This document shows, piece by piece, positions 7,355-15,370 of a DNA stretch of 39,220 bases. Position numbers and translations under genes: made by a program. The stretch is from Candidatus Nanoarchaeia archaeon. Lineage in GTDB: Archaea; Nanobdellota; Nanobdellia; Woesearchaeales; SKIA01. The number at the start of each line of letters is the position of its first letter. The stretch's first letter is position 1. The DNA is taken from contig JANQNG010000003.1 of the NCBI GenBank assembly GCA_028279685.1, forward strand, positions 1 to 39,220, in the 5' to 3' direction. Under the pieces are notes generated by a model. It worked only from the letters and a program-made list of their open reading frames with translations. It was not told the DNA's origin and made no database searches.

Positions 7355-8212
7355 ATGTTTAGAAAAGAAGACAAAACATTAGAAAAATATCTCCAGGAGA
7401 TAGGAGAATATCCTTTACTGACAGCTCAGGAGGAAATCGAACTAGCAAAACGAGCTAAACAAAATGATCAAGAAGCAATGAATACGCTTACTAAATCGAA
7501 TCTTCGATTCGTGGTGAGCGTTGCAAAAAATTATCAAGGACAAGGCTTACCTCTTAAAGATCTAATTCAGGATGGTAATATAGGCCTGATTAAAGCAGTA
7601 CCTCGTTTTGATGAAACAAAAGGATTCAAATTTATCAGTTATGCAGTTTGGTGGATTAGACAGTCAATTCTTCAGAGCCTCGCAGAAACAAGCAATATCA
7701 CTAAGCTTCCTCTGAACAAAGTAAGCGCATTAAACAAAGCAAAAAAAGTCTACAATTCTCTTGCAAATTCATTAGAAAGCGAATATATTCCCATCGAGGA
7801 TCTTGCCGAAGCAACAGGTGTTTCCGAAAAAGAACTCACAGAAGCCTTTAAGTATTCTAAGAAATCACTTTCTCTCGACTACCCTATTCCAGGCGATACA
7901 AATGATAAAAACAGGCTTTCAGATGCGCTAATTGTTAATGACCCTGCTTATCGTAACCAAGGAATTGCCAGAACAGAATATGATTCTTTAAAAAAAGAAA
8001 TCGATATGACATTGAAAGAAATGCACCCTAGAGACGCTGAATTCCTGAAACGCTACTTTGGTATTGATCGTAAACGTGAAACTCTGGACTCCATAGGAGA
8101 CCAGTTCGGGCTCACAAGAGAACGCGTGAGACAAATAAAAGAAACAGCATTCAAAACGTTAAAAGGCCCTGCAGGAAAAAGACTTCGAGAACTCATGCAA
8201 TATTCTTTATAA
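7355..8212 (+). CDS. Bacterial-type sigma-70 RNA polymerase factor (RpoD-like)
   Basis: A 285-residue complete group 1/2 sigma factor without region 1.1. Region 1.2: DKTLEKYLQEIGEYPLLTAQ. Region 2: NLRFVVSVAKNYQGQGL, DLIQDGNIGLIKA, then the -10 melting helix GFKFISYAVWWIRQSI with its aromatic residues intact. Region 3 starts at ITKLPLNKV. Region 4 has DSIGDQFGLTRERVRQIKE, the -35-binding helix-turn-helix. The closest resemblance from memory is to the short RpoD of Bacteroidetes. Archaeal polymerase normally uses TBP and TFB, so a sigma factor is foreign here, although sigma factors have been reported in archaeal single-cell genomes (Rinke et al. 2013). FecR and a cyclase follow on the same strand. 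I start at this ATG because two earlier ones give a low-complexity leader. Confidence 0.93.
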   Translation: MFRKEDKTLEKYLQEIGEYPLLTAQEEIELAKRAKQNDQEAMNTLTKSNLRFVVSVAKNYQGQGLPLKDLIQDGNIGLIKAVPRFDETKGFKFISYAVWWIRQSILQSLAETSNITKLPLNKVSALNKAKKVYNSLANSLESEYIPIEDLAEATGVSEKELTEAFKYSKKSLSLDYPIPGDTNDKNRLSDALIVNDPAYRNQGIARTEYDSLKKEIDMTLKEMHPRDAEFLKRYFGIDRKRETLDSIGDQFGLTRERVRQIKETAFKTLKGPAGKRLRELMQYSL

Positions 8213-8226
8213 ACCTATTAGCATAT

Positions 8227-8236
8227 TTTAAATATA
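8227..8236 (+). promoter_or_regulatory. TATA box of the FecR-cyclase operon
   Basis: TTTAAATATA is centred about 26 nt before position 8255, so the transcript should begin there. It lies in the 42-nt gap after the sigma gene. Confidence 0.5.
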
Positions 8237-8254
8237 AGAAGCGTTCTGCTCATA

Positions 8255-9121
8255 ATGGGGGTGATGGTTTTGGTTAAGAAAAAAAGCAAAGCCGGCAAAA
8301 TTATTCTAATAATTGTCGCAGTAGTCATTCTGCTGTTAGTAGTAGGAGCATGGTATGTGATGGCTTCACCGACTGTAAAAGCATATCTGAAGATTGAAGA
8401 AGGTTCTGTGCAGGTTAATCAAGGATCTGGTTACGCTGCTGCTGTTGATGAGATGGAATTGAGACAAACTGATAGTGTTAAAACAGAAGCAAATAGCAGA
8501 GCATCAATCGTATTTTACGAAGGTGCTATTGTCAGTCTAGAACCTAACACTGAAGTAATAATAGCATCTTTATCACAAGACATTACGAAAGTAGAACAAC
8601 CCAAAGGCTCGACCTGGAACAAATTCATGGCATTATCAGGTATTGATGAGATGACTGTTGAAACTCCTCAAACAGTAGCTACTATTCGAGGAACTTCGTA
8701 TGAAATTAATTTAGACTCTGCTTATGTCTTAGAAGGTACTGTAGAAGTTACTATTGGAGGCCAAACTTTTTCTGTAGGAAAATTCGAGAAAGTGGTGATG
8801 GAAGATGGTGTTCCTGTGAAGAAGCCTTTTGATGAAGCAGATTATGCAAGATTCAGAGATAAAATACAACGACATATTGATGTACTGAAATCAATGAGAC
8901 AAAAAGAGCTTGATAAAAAAGCAGGATTAGTTGAAAGCTTGACAAAACAATTCGGTATTGAAGATTTCGATGCTGAACTTGAGAACGCAGACAGGGGAGA
9001 ATTTGACTTAGATGAGATTGAAGCAGCAATTCCTGTGAAAGTCGCTACCGTAAGCAAAGTCAGAGGCTTAACGGAAGAGATCATTGATGAAATGAAACTG
9101 CTTGATGAGTTACAAGGATGA
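8255..9121 (+). CDS. FecR-domain membrane-anchored protein
   Basis: Up to 288 residues. A basic N-terminus and one membrane helix (about residues 15-38) lead to an extracellular FecR-type domain (about 45-185) with the signatures VKTEANSRASIVFYEGAIVSLEPNTEV, a TPQTVATIRGTSYEI core and a V-L-E-G-TVEV strand. A charged helical tail (195-288) follows. FecR domains sense or relay signals at the envelope, and in bacteria FecR controls the sigma factor FecI. A strong Shine-Dalgarno (GGGGGTGAT, 8257-8265) sits inside the first codons. The real start may therefore be the TTG at 8270, with a very short leader, rather than the ATG at 8255. Its stop overlaps the cyclase start (ATGA). Confidence 0.88.
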   Translation: MGVMVLVKKKSKAGKIILIIVAVVILLLVVGAWYVMASPTVKAYLKIEEGSVQVNQGSGYAAAVDEMELRQTDSVKTEANSRASIVFYEGAIVSLEPNTEVIIASLSQDITKVEQPKGSTWNKFMALSGIDEMTVETPQTVATIRGTSYEINLDSAYVLEGTVEVTIGGQTFSVGKFEKVVMEDGVPVKKPFDEADYARFRDKIQRHIDVLKSMRQKELDKKAGLVESLTKQFGIEDFDAELENADRGEFDLDEIEAAIPVKVATVSKVRGLTEEIIDEMKLLDELQG

Positions 9122-11025
9122 AACCTAAACTTATTTTTTGTATTCTTATTGCTTTAGCTTGTACAGTAGTGCTTGCTTCTCTTTTATCCGTAGGATTATT
9201 CTCTAATCTGAACTATGGTTTAACTGATAATCTCTATGGAGGAAAGAACGCATTAGATGATGTTGTTATCTTGGCTATTGATGATAAAAGCCTGCAGGAA
9301 ATAGGACGGTGGCCTTGGGACAGAACGGTCTTTATTGAAACTTTGCCATTATTGAATCAATCCAAAGTCATTGGGATTGATGTTGCGTTCTTTGAAGCCA
9401 CTGAAGATGACGAAGCATTAGGCGAAGCCTTACGCGCAGTTAACGCAATTATTCCTATTGAATTTTTGACATTTAAACAAGTAGATGAAAAAATAATCGG
9501 TGATGAAATGCTTGTTCCTGTTGATGAATTACATGGTATTGAAACAGGCTATATTAATGTGATGACAGATAAAGATGGCATTACAAGAGCAGCAAACTTC
9601 GATGTAGGAGGATCGCATGATCAGTTTGCTTATGCAGTTTACAAAGAATTCTTGAGTGGGGAACTCATCTCAAAGCCTTCACGATTCTTGATCAATTTTG
9701 TAGGTGTTCCAGGAAGTTTTACAAGATATTCATTTAGTGATATCACGTCAGGAAAAATTAAACCTGCAACCCTCAAGAATAAACTTATACTCATAGGAGC
9801 AACCTCCCCTGATCTGCATGATGATTACTTTGTGCCAACATCGAAAGGAAAAGCAATGCCCGGAGTAGAAGTGCATGCTAACACCATTCAAACATTGATC
9901 ATGAAAGATTACTTGAAACATCAGGCAAATATTAGTGTTGTGGTTATGATGTTTATTATCTCCATTGTTATCAGCATCGTGTTTTTTAAATTTAAAATCC
10001 TCGGAGGATCTCTATTGTCTATTGCATTATTCATAGGCTATCCTTTCTTTGCTATTATTCGTTTCAACCATGGCATGATCATGAATCTTGTTTATATTCC
10101 TTTGATCATACTTTTGACGTTTGGCGCTGAAACGATTTATCTTTATGTTACTGAAAGAAAAGCAAAAACACAGATCAAAGGAGCTTTTTCAAAATACGTA
10201 AGTAAACATGTTGTCGACGAGCTATTGAAGAATCCTGATCTCTTGCAGCTAGGCGGAGCAAAAAAAGAAATCACGGTATTTTTCTCAGATATCAGAGGGT
10301 TTACCTCAATCTCTGAAAAACTTGACCCTGAACAATTAGTAAAACTGCTTAATGAATATCTTACTGCTATGACAAATATTGTGATGGAACATGAAGGAGT
10401 AGTCGACAAATACATAGGTGATGCTATTATGGCATTTTGGGGGGCCCCTCTTCCCCAAGAAGATCATGCAATACGAGCATGCCAAACAAGTCTTGATATG
10501 ATCACTGAATTGGAAAAACTAAGAAAAAAATGGATTAAAGAAGGCTACCCTGAACTCCATATTGGCATAGGCTTAAACACTGGTCATGCAGTCATTGGCA
10601 ATATGGGCTCCTACGAACGTTTCGACTATACAGCCATGGGTGACAATATTAATTTAGGCTCACGACTGGAAGGATTAACTAAGCAGTATGGAGTGCAGAT
10701 TATTATCTCTGAAAGCACGCAAAAAGCAGTCAAAGAAGAATTTGCAACACGTCTCCTCGATCTTGTTGCAGTGAAAGGAAAGAAACAGCCGATTAAAATC
10801 TATGAATTGATAGGAAAAGAACTCACGAAGAAACAAAAAGAGATCAAAAAACATTATGAACAGGGTATGGTATATTATCTCAACAGAGAGTGGACAAAAG
10901 CAAGCAATGCTTTCAAGCAAGCAAATGATTTCGCTTCAAAGATGTTCATAAAACGCTGTGAATCCTTCAAGAAATCTCCTCCAGGCAGGGATTGGAAAGG
11001 CGTCTGGGTTATGAAAACGAAGTGA
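9118..11025 (+). CDS. CHASE2-domain class III adenylyl cyclase
   Basis: A 635-residue protein. An N-terminal membrane helix (5-27) is followed by an extracellular CHASE2 sensor (about 35-275; DDKSLQEIGRWPWDR, IGIDVAFFE, ILIGATSPDLHDDYFVPTS), then three membrane helices (about 280-350), then a cyclase domain (about 375-560). Catalytic residues are present: metal-binding D391 and D435, base-selecting K431 and T505 (the Lys/Thr pair of cyanobacterial-type adenylyl cyclases), and transition-state N512 and R516. It should make cAMP from ATP in response to an external signal. A C-terminal helical repeat-like piece follows. It is coupled to the FecR gene by a 4-nt overlap. No cAMP receptor is seen in the window. 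Confidence 0.93.
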   Translation: MKPKLIFCILIALACTVVLASLLSVGLFSNLNYGLTDNLYGGKNALDDVVILAIDDKSLQEIGRWPWDRTVFIETLPLLNQSKVIGIDVAFFEATEDDEALGEALRAVNAIIPIEFLTFKQVDEKIIGDEMLVPVDELHGIETGYINVMTDKDGITRAANFDVGGSHDQFAYAVYKEFLSGELISKPSRFLINFVGVPGSFTRYSFSDITSGKIKPATLKNKLILIGATSPDLHDDYFVPTSKGKAMPGVEVHANTIQTLIMKDYLKHQANISVVVMMFIISIVISIVFFKFKILGGSLLSIALFIGYPFFAIIRFNHGMIMNLVYIPLIILLTFGAETIYLYVTERKAKTQIKGAFSKYVSKHVVDELLKNPDLLQLGGAKKEITVFFSDIRGFTSISEKLDPEQLVKLLNEYLTAMTNIVMEHEGVVDKYIGDAIMAFWGAPLPQEDHAIRACQTSLDMITELEKLRKKWIKEGYPELHIGIGLNTGHAVIGNMGSYERFDYTAMGDNINLGSRLEGLTKQYGVQIIISESTQKAVKEEFATRLLDLVAVKGKKQPIKIYELIGKELTKKQKEIKKHYEQGMVYYLNREWTKASNAFKQANDFASKMFIKRCESFKKSPPGRDWKGVWVMKTK

Positions 11026-11035
11026 TTATTTCAAG

Positions 11036-11614
11036 TCACACCCTTATATTTTTCTCGAAAAGATTCTTATTTTCTTTTAAATTAAGAAATTCTAAAAAGT
11101 CTTTCATGATATCTTCTGGTTTTTTCACTATTTGTCCTTTTCTAGATACTCTTTTTACTTTCTCCCTATCCTTGCTTAAAATAACACGTTCATAAAGAAA
11201 AAAACTAATTTGTCTTTCTAATTCTCTGGTACTCCAATTATTATCAATAGCTTCACAAAAATAAAATTGTCTTTCACTTTTCTCTTTAATACGCAATAAC
11301 AGTCTGTAATGAGTCCAACTCAACTCGGAACTCACCGCATTCCATTTTGGGAAAAATAAATAAAAATTTCGCATGCTTCTTAGATTTCTCTCCGTGAACC
11401 CTCTACCATACTCTGACTTTAGTTTTTTAGATAGCTTTGCTAAAACCGAAGTTCCGTATTGCATCTTTTTACTATCTTTCTGTTCTTGTTCAACAATGGC
11501 TCTCCCTATATGCCAATACGTATGGACCATAGTTTTATTGATATTTTTATAAACAGTAATTCTTGCTTTTTCTAAAACATTCCGCACTTTTACATATGTT
11601 CTGCTGAGAGTCAT
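11036..11614 (-). CDS. DUF1016 (YhcG-like) N-terminal domain protein, nuclease domain missing
   Basis: A 192-residue protein matching the N-terminal half of YhcG/DUF1016 proteins: VHTYWHIGRAIVEQEQ, YGTSVLAKLSKKLKSEYGRGFTERNLRSMRNFY, LSWTHYRLLLRI, WSTRELERQI. Family members are usually about 340-370 residues with a C-terminal PDDEXK nuclease domain. This one ends right after the linker EDIMKDFLEFLNLKE, so the nuclease half is absent. The stop lies only 11 nt from the convergent cyclase gene, which suggests the end was lost by rearrangement. It may be a stand-alone DUF1016_N protein or a decayed gene. The family is mostly bacterial, so transfer is likely. Confidence 0.8.
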   Translation of the reverse strand: MTLSRTYVKVRNVLEKARITVYKNINKTMVHTYWHIGRAIVEQEQKDSKKMQYGTSVLAKLSKKLKSEYGRGFTERNLRSMRNFYLFFPKWNAVSSELSWTHYRLLLRIKEKSERQFYFCEAIDNNWSTRELERQISFFLYERVILSKDREKVKRVSRKGQIVKKPEDIMKDFLEFLNLKENKNLFEKNIRV

Positions 11615-11670
11615 TTTTCATACAACAAAACAATCATTATAAAAACTTTCCAAGAAAAAACCAAAAATAA

Positions 11671-11696
11671 TTCGGATCAAATGTAATTATTCCGAA
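11671..11696. promoter_or_regulatory. Inverted repeat TTCGGA-N14-TCCGAA next to a TATA box
   Basis: Six-base arms separated by 14 nt, directly followed by ATTTATAAATA at about 11697. It lies between the DUF1016 gene and a small plus-strand gene, so it could be an operator for either. Confidence 0.35.
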
Positions 11697-11749
11697 ATTT
11701 ATAAATACTTCTGGGAAGAGTACGAAAAGGTAACTTATTCTCAGCGCAA

Positions 11750-11917
11750 ATGAAATATGATAAATCACCACAAACTCTTATGCATATTGTAAAAATACAA
11801 CCAGATGTAGTAGATGCTTATGGCATTCATGAAATAGAGCGTTCACTTCTTTCAGAGATTGATATTCCTGAGAATAGAGAAGCATTAGAATATCTCTATA
11901 ACAATTTCTTCCCTTAA
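11750..11917 (+). CDS. Small protein, 55 residues, unknown
   Basis: An open frame starting MKYDKSPQTLMHIVKIQPD and ending NNFFP, acidic, with two predicted helices. A TATA box (ATTTATAAATA near 11697) lies about 25 nt before a short leader, and no other gene uses this strand here. No family recognised. It could be a small regulator, but the short length leaves doubt. Confidence 0.45.
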   Translation: MKYDKSPQTLMHIVKIQPDVVDAYGIHEIERSLLSEIDIPENREALEYLYNNFFP

Positions 11918-11948
11918 ATCACTTATTCTCCTTGTTTTGCATAGTAAA

Positions 11949-12713
11949 TCATGGAGTCGAAACAAACTTATCCATGAACTCTACCATTCTTTTCTTGTCT
12001 TCTTCAGGAACATTTTGCTCAAAATAATCTTTATTAAGATTTTCAGGATAATGTTTGACAGTGGTATTAATGACAAGAAGATCTTTCACATACTTCTCAA
12101 AGAGCTCTCTTGTTTCCTGTCCTCGAATAACATCGTCATGATCATTTATCATTAAAATTGTGGGTTTGTTCCTGAATCGGCAAGGAACATTATAATCTAA
12201 GACAATTTCTGCAATCTCAAAAAAAGTTCTAGGATCTATTTGATCAAGCATTTTATCAATAATATTGTCAGGAATATGCGTTTTATGAAGAATGAAATGA
12301 AACATATTAGAGCGCCATATTCTTTTATATGCTTTGGTGTCACAAGCAACGTGAGCAATAGCTCTCTCAAACAGCACATGATAAGGAGACTGATTGAGTT
12401 CTTTTACATTAAGAAAGGGTTCTAAGGCAACAAGTCCTCTACATTTGGCATCAGTTCTTACTTTATTTGCAATAAGAAATCCGAACGATATGCCTCCAAG
12501 CCAATATTGATCAAAATTCATTTTTTCAATGCGCTCCTGGACATTCTGGGTGAGCGTATCGACATTGATTCTTCCTAAAGGAGGCTGGTCAGGATGCATG
12601 CCTGGAAGATCAATAAAGTGAATTTCTACAAAATCATTGAAAAACTCAATAAGCCCTTGCAAAAGCTCATGGTTTGCAGGAAATGGCTGAACAAATATGA
12701 CGTGATGCTTCAT
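11949..12713 (-). CDS. Alpha/beta-hydrolase-fold protein
   Basis: A 254-residue protein with the strand order and nucleophile elbow of alpha/beta hydrolases: HHVIFVQPFPANHE (first strand and oxyanion region), FIDLPGMHPD, then LGGISFGF with the candidate nucleophile S76. An acidic candidate occurs in MINDHDDVI, and a possible His is in VKHYPENLN. The cap region (about 110-180) is helical. The substrate is unknown; the family includes esterases, lipases and peptidases. Single gene on the minus strand with no clear operon partner. Confidence 0.75.
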   Translation of the reverse strand: MKHHVIFVQPFPANHELLQGLIEFFNDFVEIHFIDLPGMHPDQPPLGRINVDTLTQNVQERIEKMNFDQYWLGGISFGFLIANKVRTDAKCRGLVALEPFLNVKELNQSPYHVLFERAIAHVACDTKAYKRIWRSNMFHFILHKTHIPDNIIDKMLDQIDPRTFFEIAEIVLDYNVPCRFRNKPTILMINDHDDVIRGQETRELFEKYVKDLLVINTTVKHYPENLNKDYFEQNVPEEDKKRMVEFMDKFVSTP

Positions 12714-12773
12714 GCTATATACTTCCTGGTTTTGACTTTAAATATTTTTTCTGTTTTCTACTGAATTACTATT

Positions 12774-13451
12774 TTAGCCTGTAAGCTTATTCAAATCCTC
12801 TGGGAAAACTATGATATTCGATGCCTTATCATAAAGTGTATATTTTGATCCAATCAACTGTTTTGCACGGACAATTGCCCAGTACTCATTCTGATTAAAG
12901 AAATAGTGATACCCGTGAACAGCCTCCCTTAACTTTTTATAGGGAATGTCTTTGAGCTGAATATCTTTCATTCCAGCGACGAGCTTTGATTTTTCCTTCG
13001 AAGCCATTTCACTAGGAGCAAACGTCAGTTGAGAAGGTTTACAAGTTCTGAGATATTTCTTACCGATACGCTTTGCATCTCCTGTAGTTTCTACTAGATC
13101 TTCTTTTTTAAAAAGTTTTTTGCTGTAACTGCACTCTCCAACTTCTTCATGACTGAAGAAATCAGCATACTCGCTGAGATAGACTACAGGCTCCCCATAA
13201 TAATTGCGCACCCGAGACAAAACGTACTTGATCTCTGTGTCAATATGCTGTCTGACATGAGCAACAAAAAAGAATATACTTCCAATAATCAAAAGACAGA
13301 GTGCGATAAAAATAAAGATCCACTCATTGCTTGATGGAACAGAGATGTCAACACCAATTTCAATAGGCTCATCGAGTGTTTCTGCCTCTTCTGCTGCGGC
13401 AAACCCTATTAGACAAATGAACAAAAACACAACTAATACTACAACTCTCAT
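12774..13451 (-). CDS. Membrane protein with signal peptide and cytoplasmic domain, unknown
   Basis: 225 residues. A signal peptide (1-20, ending GFAAAEE) is followed by a short acidic outer segment, a membrane helix (about 43-65), and a 155-residue cytoplasmic part with several Cys (GECSYSK, RTCKPSQ) and a Y/F-rich stretch (VHGYHYFFNQNEYW). GAGGTG precedes the ATG. I recognise no family. It neighbours two other small envelope genes on the same strand, suggesting a shared cell-surface role. Confidence 0.65.
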   Translation of the reverse strand: MRVVVLVVFLFICLIGFAAAEEAETLDEPIEIGVDISVPSSNEWIFIFIALCLLIIGSIFFFVAHVRQHIDTEIKYVLSRVRNYYGEPVVYLSEYADFFSHEEVGECSYSKKLFKKEDLVETTGDAKRIGKKYLRTCKPSQLTFAPSEMASKEKSKLVAGMKDIQLKDIPYKKLREAVHGYHYFFNQNEYWAIVRAKQLIGSKYTLYDKASNIIVFPEDLNKLTG

Positions 13452-13522
13452 ATAACACCTCTTTCATTAATTTCCTAGAGAATGTAGTATTTAATGTTTA
13501 CGGCTAAAGAGGTAATAGCTTA

Positions 13523-13834
13523 TCAGCAGCGAGCTCTCATATCTTCATCTTCTATGAGATCGCATCCCCTTCCATATGTTCTGCCAATCGCTAAAAGACA
13601 GTTATCATCGGCACAATCTTCAGGATCCCTTGTCACAAGAGCAACACCATGCCTGCAGAAAATCTCCTCAGCAGAATTTTCGATATAAGAGCAAAAGAAG
13701 GTGTCTCTAGCATAGACTGCAATCTCATTAATACAGATAACATCTCCTTCACAATCTTCTGCTAATTCTTCTAATGTAGGCTCTGAGCAGCTAATCAAAA
13801 AAAGCAATGCCAGTATGAGGATATACACTTTCAT
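13523..13834 (-). CDS. Small cysteine-rich lipoprotein
   Basis: 103 residues starting with a short basic-hydrophobic signal and lipobox LISC (Cys16), followed by an acidic, Cys-rich domain with eight further Cys in pairs (DCEGDVIC, FFCSYIE, FCRHG, DCADDNC, GCDLIE, ARC). This pattern implies disulfides outside the cell. Lipoprotein modification of archaeal proteins is known but its enzymes are poorly defined. A palindromic site (13881-13900) sits 16 nt beyond its TATA box (around 13857-13865), so it is probably part of the palindrome regulon. Confidence 0.7.
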   Translation of the reverse strand: MKVYILILALLFLISCSEPTLEELAEDCEGDVICINEIAVYARDTFFCSYIENSAEEIFCRHGVALVTRDPEDCADDNCLLAIGRTYGRGCDLIEDEDMRARC

Positions 13835-13880
13835 AAGCGTACAGCTAAAGATGCTCTTTATATGGATTATTAATTAACAT

Positions 13881-13900
13881 TATTTTCTATATAGAAAATA
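13881..13900. promoter_or_regulatory. Recurrent palindromic operator-like site, copy 4 (perfect palindrome)
   Basis: TATTTTCTATATAGAAAATA, perfectly self-complementary and extendable to 22 nt (13880-13901). It is about 47 nt upstream of the lipoprotein start and is the best copy in the window. Confidence 0.65.
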
Positions 13901-13916
13901 AATAGATGAAAAAAAA

Positions 13917-14189
13917 TTAAGCTTTTGCCGTAACAGGAGATTTCTGCGCTGCGATCATAATTGTCCATATGACCATGATTGAAGCTGTAATGACGAATCC
14001 AAGAAGCATATCTTGTAAGCTGAATGCTAATAATTCTCCATTCCATGCATGATCCACTACACCAAAGATTGCGCCTCCCGCAAAAAGCAGATTAAGCATT
14101 TTATGATTAGCAGTTTGAAATTTTTTATCCCTTTTTCTCATAAAGAAATGTGCTATTGCTGCAATTAGCGGTACTGTGTAACACCCCAT
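13917..14189 (-). CDS. Small three-helix membrane protein
   Basis: 90 residues starting MGCYTVPLIAAIAHFF, with three predicted membrane helices (about 3-16, 33-46 and 57-80) and a basic loop RKRDKKFQ. A GAGGTGAT Shine-Dalgarno lies 4 nt before this ATG and rules out the slightly longer GTG-started frame. Unknown function. The Shine-Dalgarno shows that the archaeal anti-SD sequence is in use in this genome. Confidence 0.7.
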   Translation of the reverse strand: MGCYTVPLIAAIAHFFMRKRDKKFQTANHKMLNLLFAGGAIFGVVDHAWNGELLAFSLQDMLLGFVITASIMVIWTIMIAAQKSPVTAKA

Positions 14190-14240
14190 TAAAATCACCT
14201 CTTTAGAAAAATAATAATCAATACTATATTAATATTTTGA

Positions 14241-15296
14241 TTAGCCAAGATATTGACTAACTTCTTCAAAGAAAGTCTTTGCAGGCCTTTCATAGATCCA
14301 ATAAAAAGTTGATTTTGTTAATTTCTTTAATTTCACATTCTCAAGATTCTCTTTGTATTCAGACAAATAGAGAAGTCCTTTATTAACTTCATCAGCATAC
14401 CATTGTTTTATCCCTTTAGGAAGTGATTGAATAAATCGCTTTCTTTCTCTGCATTCTTCTTTTTTCTTCGCTCTCATTGCAGATATTTTCTTTGATAATT
14501 TCTTTATTTTTTTAAAAGGATTATCATAATTCCCCTCTATCACTTTCAATTCCAAATTATACATCTCATGCATCATACTCATATAGTTAACATTTGTTTT
14601 ACTAAGCTCTATTGTTTGCTCAAGATCAAATTTAGAGATATTGTTCTTCTCAACTACTTCCTTGGGAATATTAATAAACCCTGCAACCAAATCTTCAGAA
14701 AGATCTCTAAGCGTATAAAATATTCTCGAGGCATATGATAACTTCTCTACATATTCTACTTTATCTTCAGAGTCCATAAATACTTTTGATGCACCTATTG
14801 TTGTTCCTCTAACATCAAGCTGGTCAAAATATGCATGTAATTCTTCGGCAGAAAATATTTTTTGTTTTCCATAACGTTCAGCATCAAATAACAATGATTC
14901 AAGAATTAATCCGCATTCTTTCCTGATGTTAAATCCTATATTTTCGGCAAGGTCAAAACATTGTTTTAGTCTACTTTCCATTTCATCGCCAAATTCATGA
15001 GGCTGCTCAGAAAACGCTATGAGCTTCTTCATATACTCTGAAGGAGTATACTCGTTAGGAGGCTGCATATCTCTGTCAGCAATATCATCAGCATCCCTCA
15101 TTACTGCATAAGCATCTTTAAGGAGATGAGCTCGTCTAGTATCTATAAACAATAATTTAGCAATTATATCAGCCGAATCTAGAGCTTTTAAGAAAAAGCC
15201 ATATTTGCTTCTGTTTGCTGAGAGCATTCTTCTGAATGTTTCTGACGTTTTCTCTGAAGTAACTTTCTGCATAAAAAAAGGAAATATCCTCTTCAT
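14241..15296 (-). CDS. Squalene/phytoene-synthase-family prenyltransferase
   Basis: A 351-residue all-helical protein carrying both Asp-rich motifs of head-to-head isoprenoid synthases: YAVMRDADDIADRD (DDIAD, D70-D74) and YTLRDLSEDLVAGFINIPKE (DLSED, D198-D202). The family condenses two prenyl diphosphates (C15 or C20) to squalene, phytoene or a dehydro form. The C-terminal 110 residues are lysine-rich and unlike typical members, so the reaction may differ. No other isoprenoid or carotenoid gene is nearby. It is divergent from gltX, with a shared 75-nt promoter region containing an ACTTCCGGAAT motif (about 15303). Confidence 0.85.
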   Translation of the reverse strand: MKRIFPFFMQKVTSEKTSETFRRMLSANRSKYGFFLKALDSADIIAKLLFIDTRRAHLLKDAYAVMRDADDIADRDMQPPNEYTPSEYMKKLIAFSEQPHEFGDEMESRLKQCFDLAENIGFNIRKECGLILESLLFDAERYGKQKIFSAEELHAYFDQLDVRGTTIGASKVFMDSEDKVEYVEKLSYASRIFYTLRDLSEDLVAGFINIPKEVVEKNNISKFDLEQTIELSKTNVNYMSMMHEMYNLELKVIEGNYDNPFKKIKKLSKKISAMRAKKKEECRERKRFIQSLPKGIKQWYADEVNKGLLYLSEYKENLENVKLKKLTKSTFYWIYERPAKTFFEEVSQYLG

Positions 15297-15370
15297 TAAA
15301 ATACTTCCGGAATCCCTTATTTTAAAGACCAGATAATTACCTTTAAATACACCCTATCCTTTATTCTAAC

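Noticed and set aside
7355-11025. Bacterial contamination or chimeric contig explaining the sigma/FecR/cyclase block
   Set aside because: No abrupt change in base composition or promoter style is visible. TATA boxes at the expected spacing precede these genes as they do elsewhere, and archaeal-type GluRS and the interrupted tRNA lie on the same contig. It cannot be fully excluded without reads.
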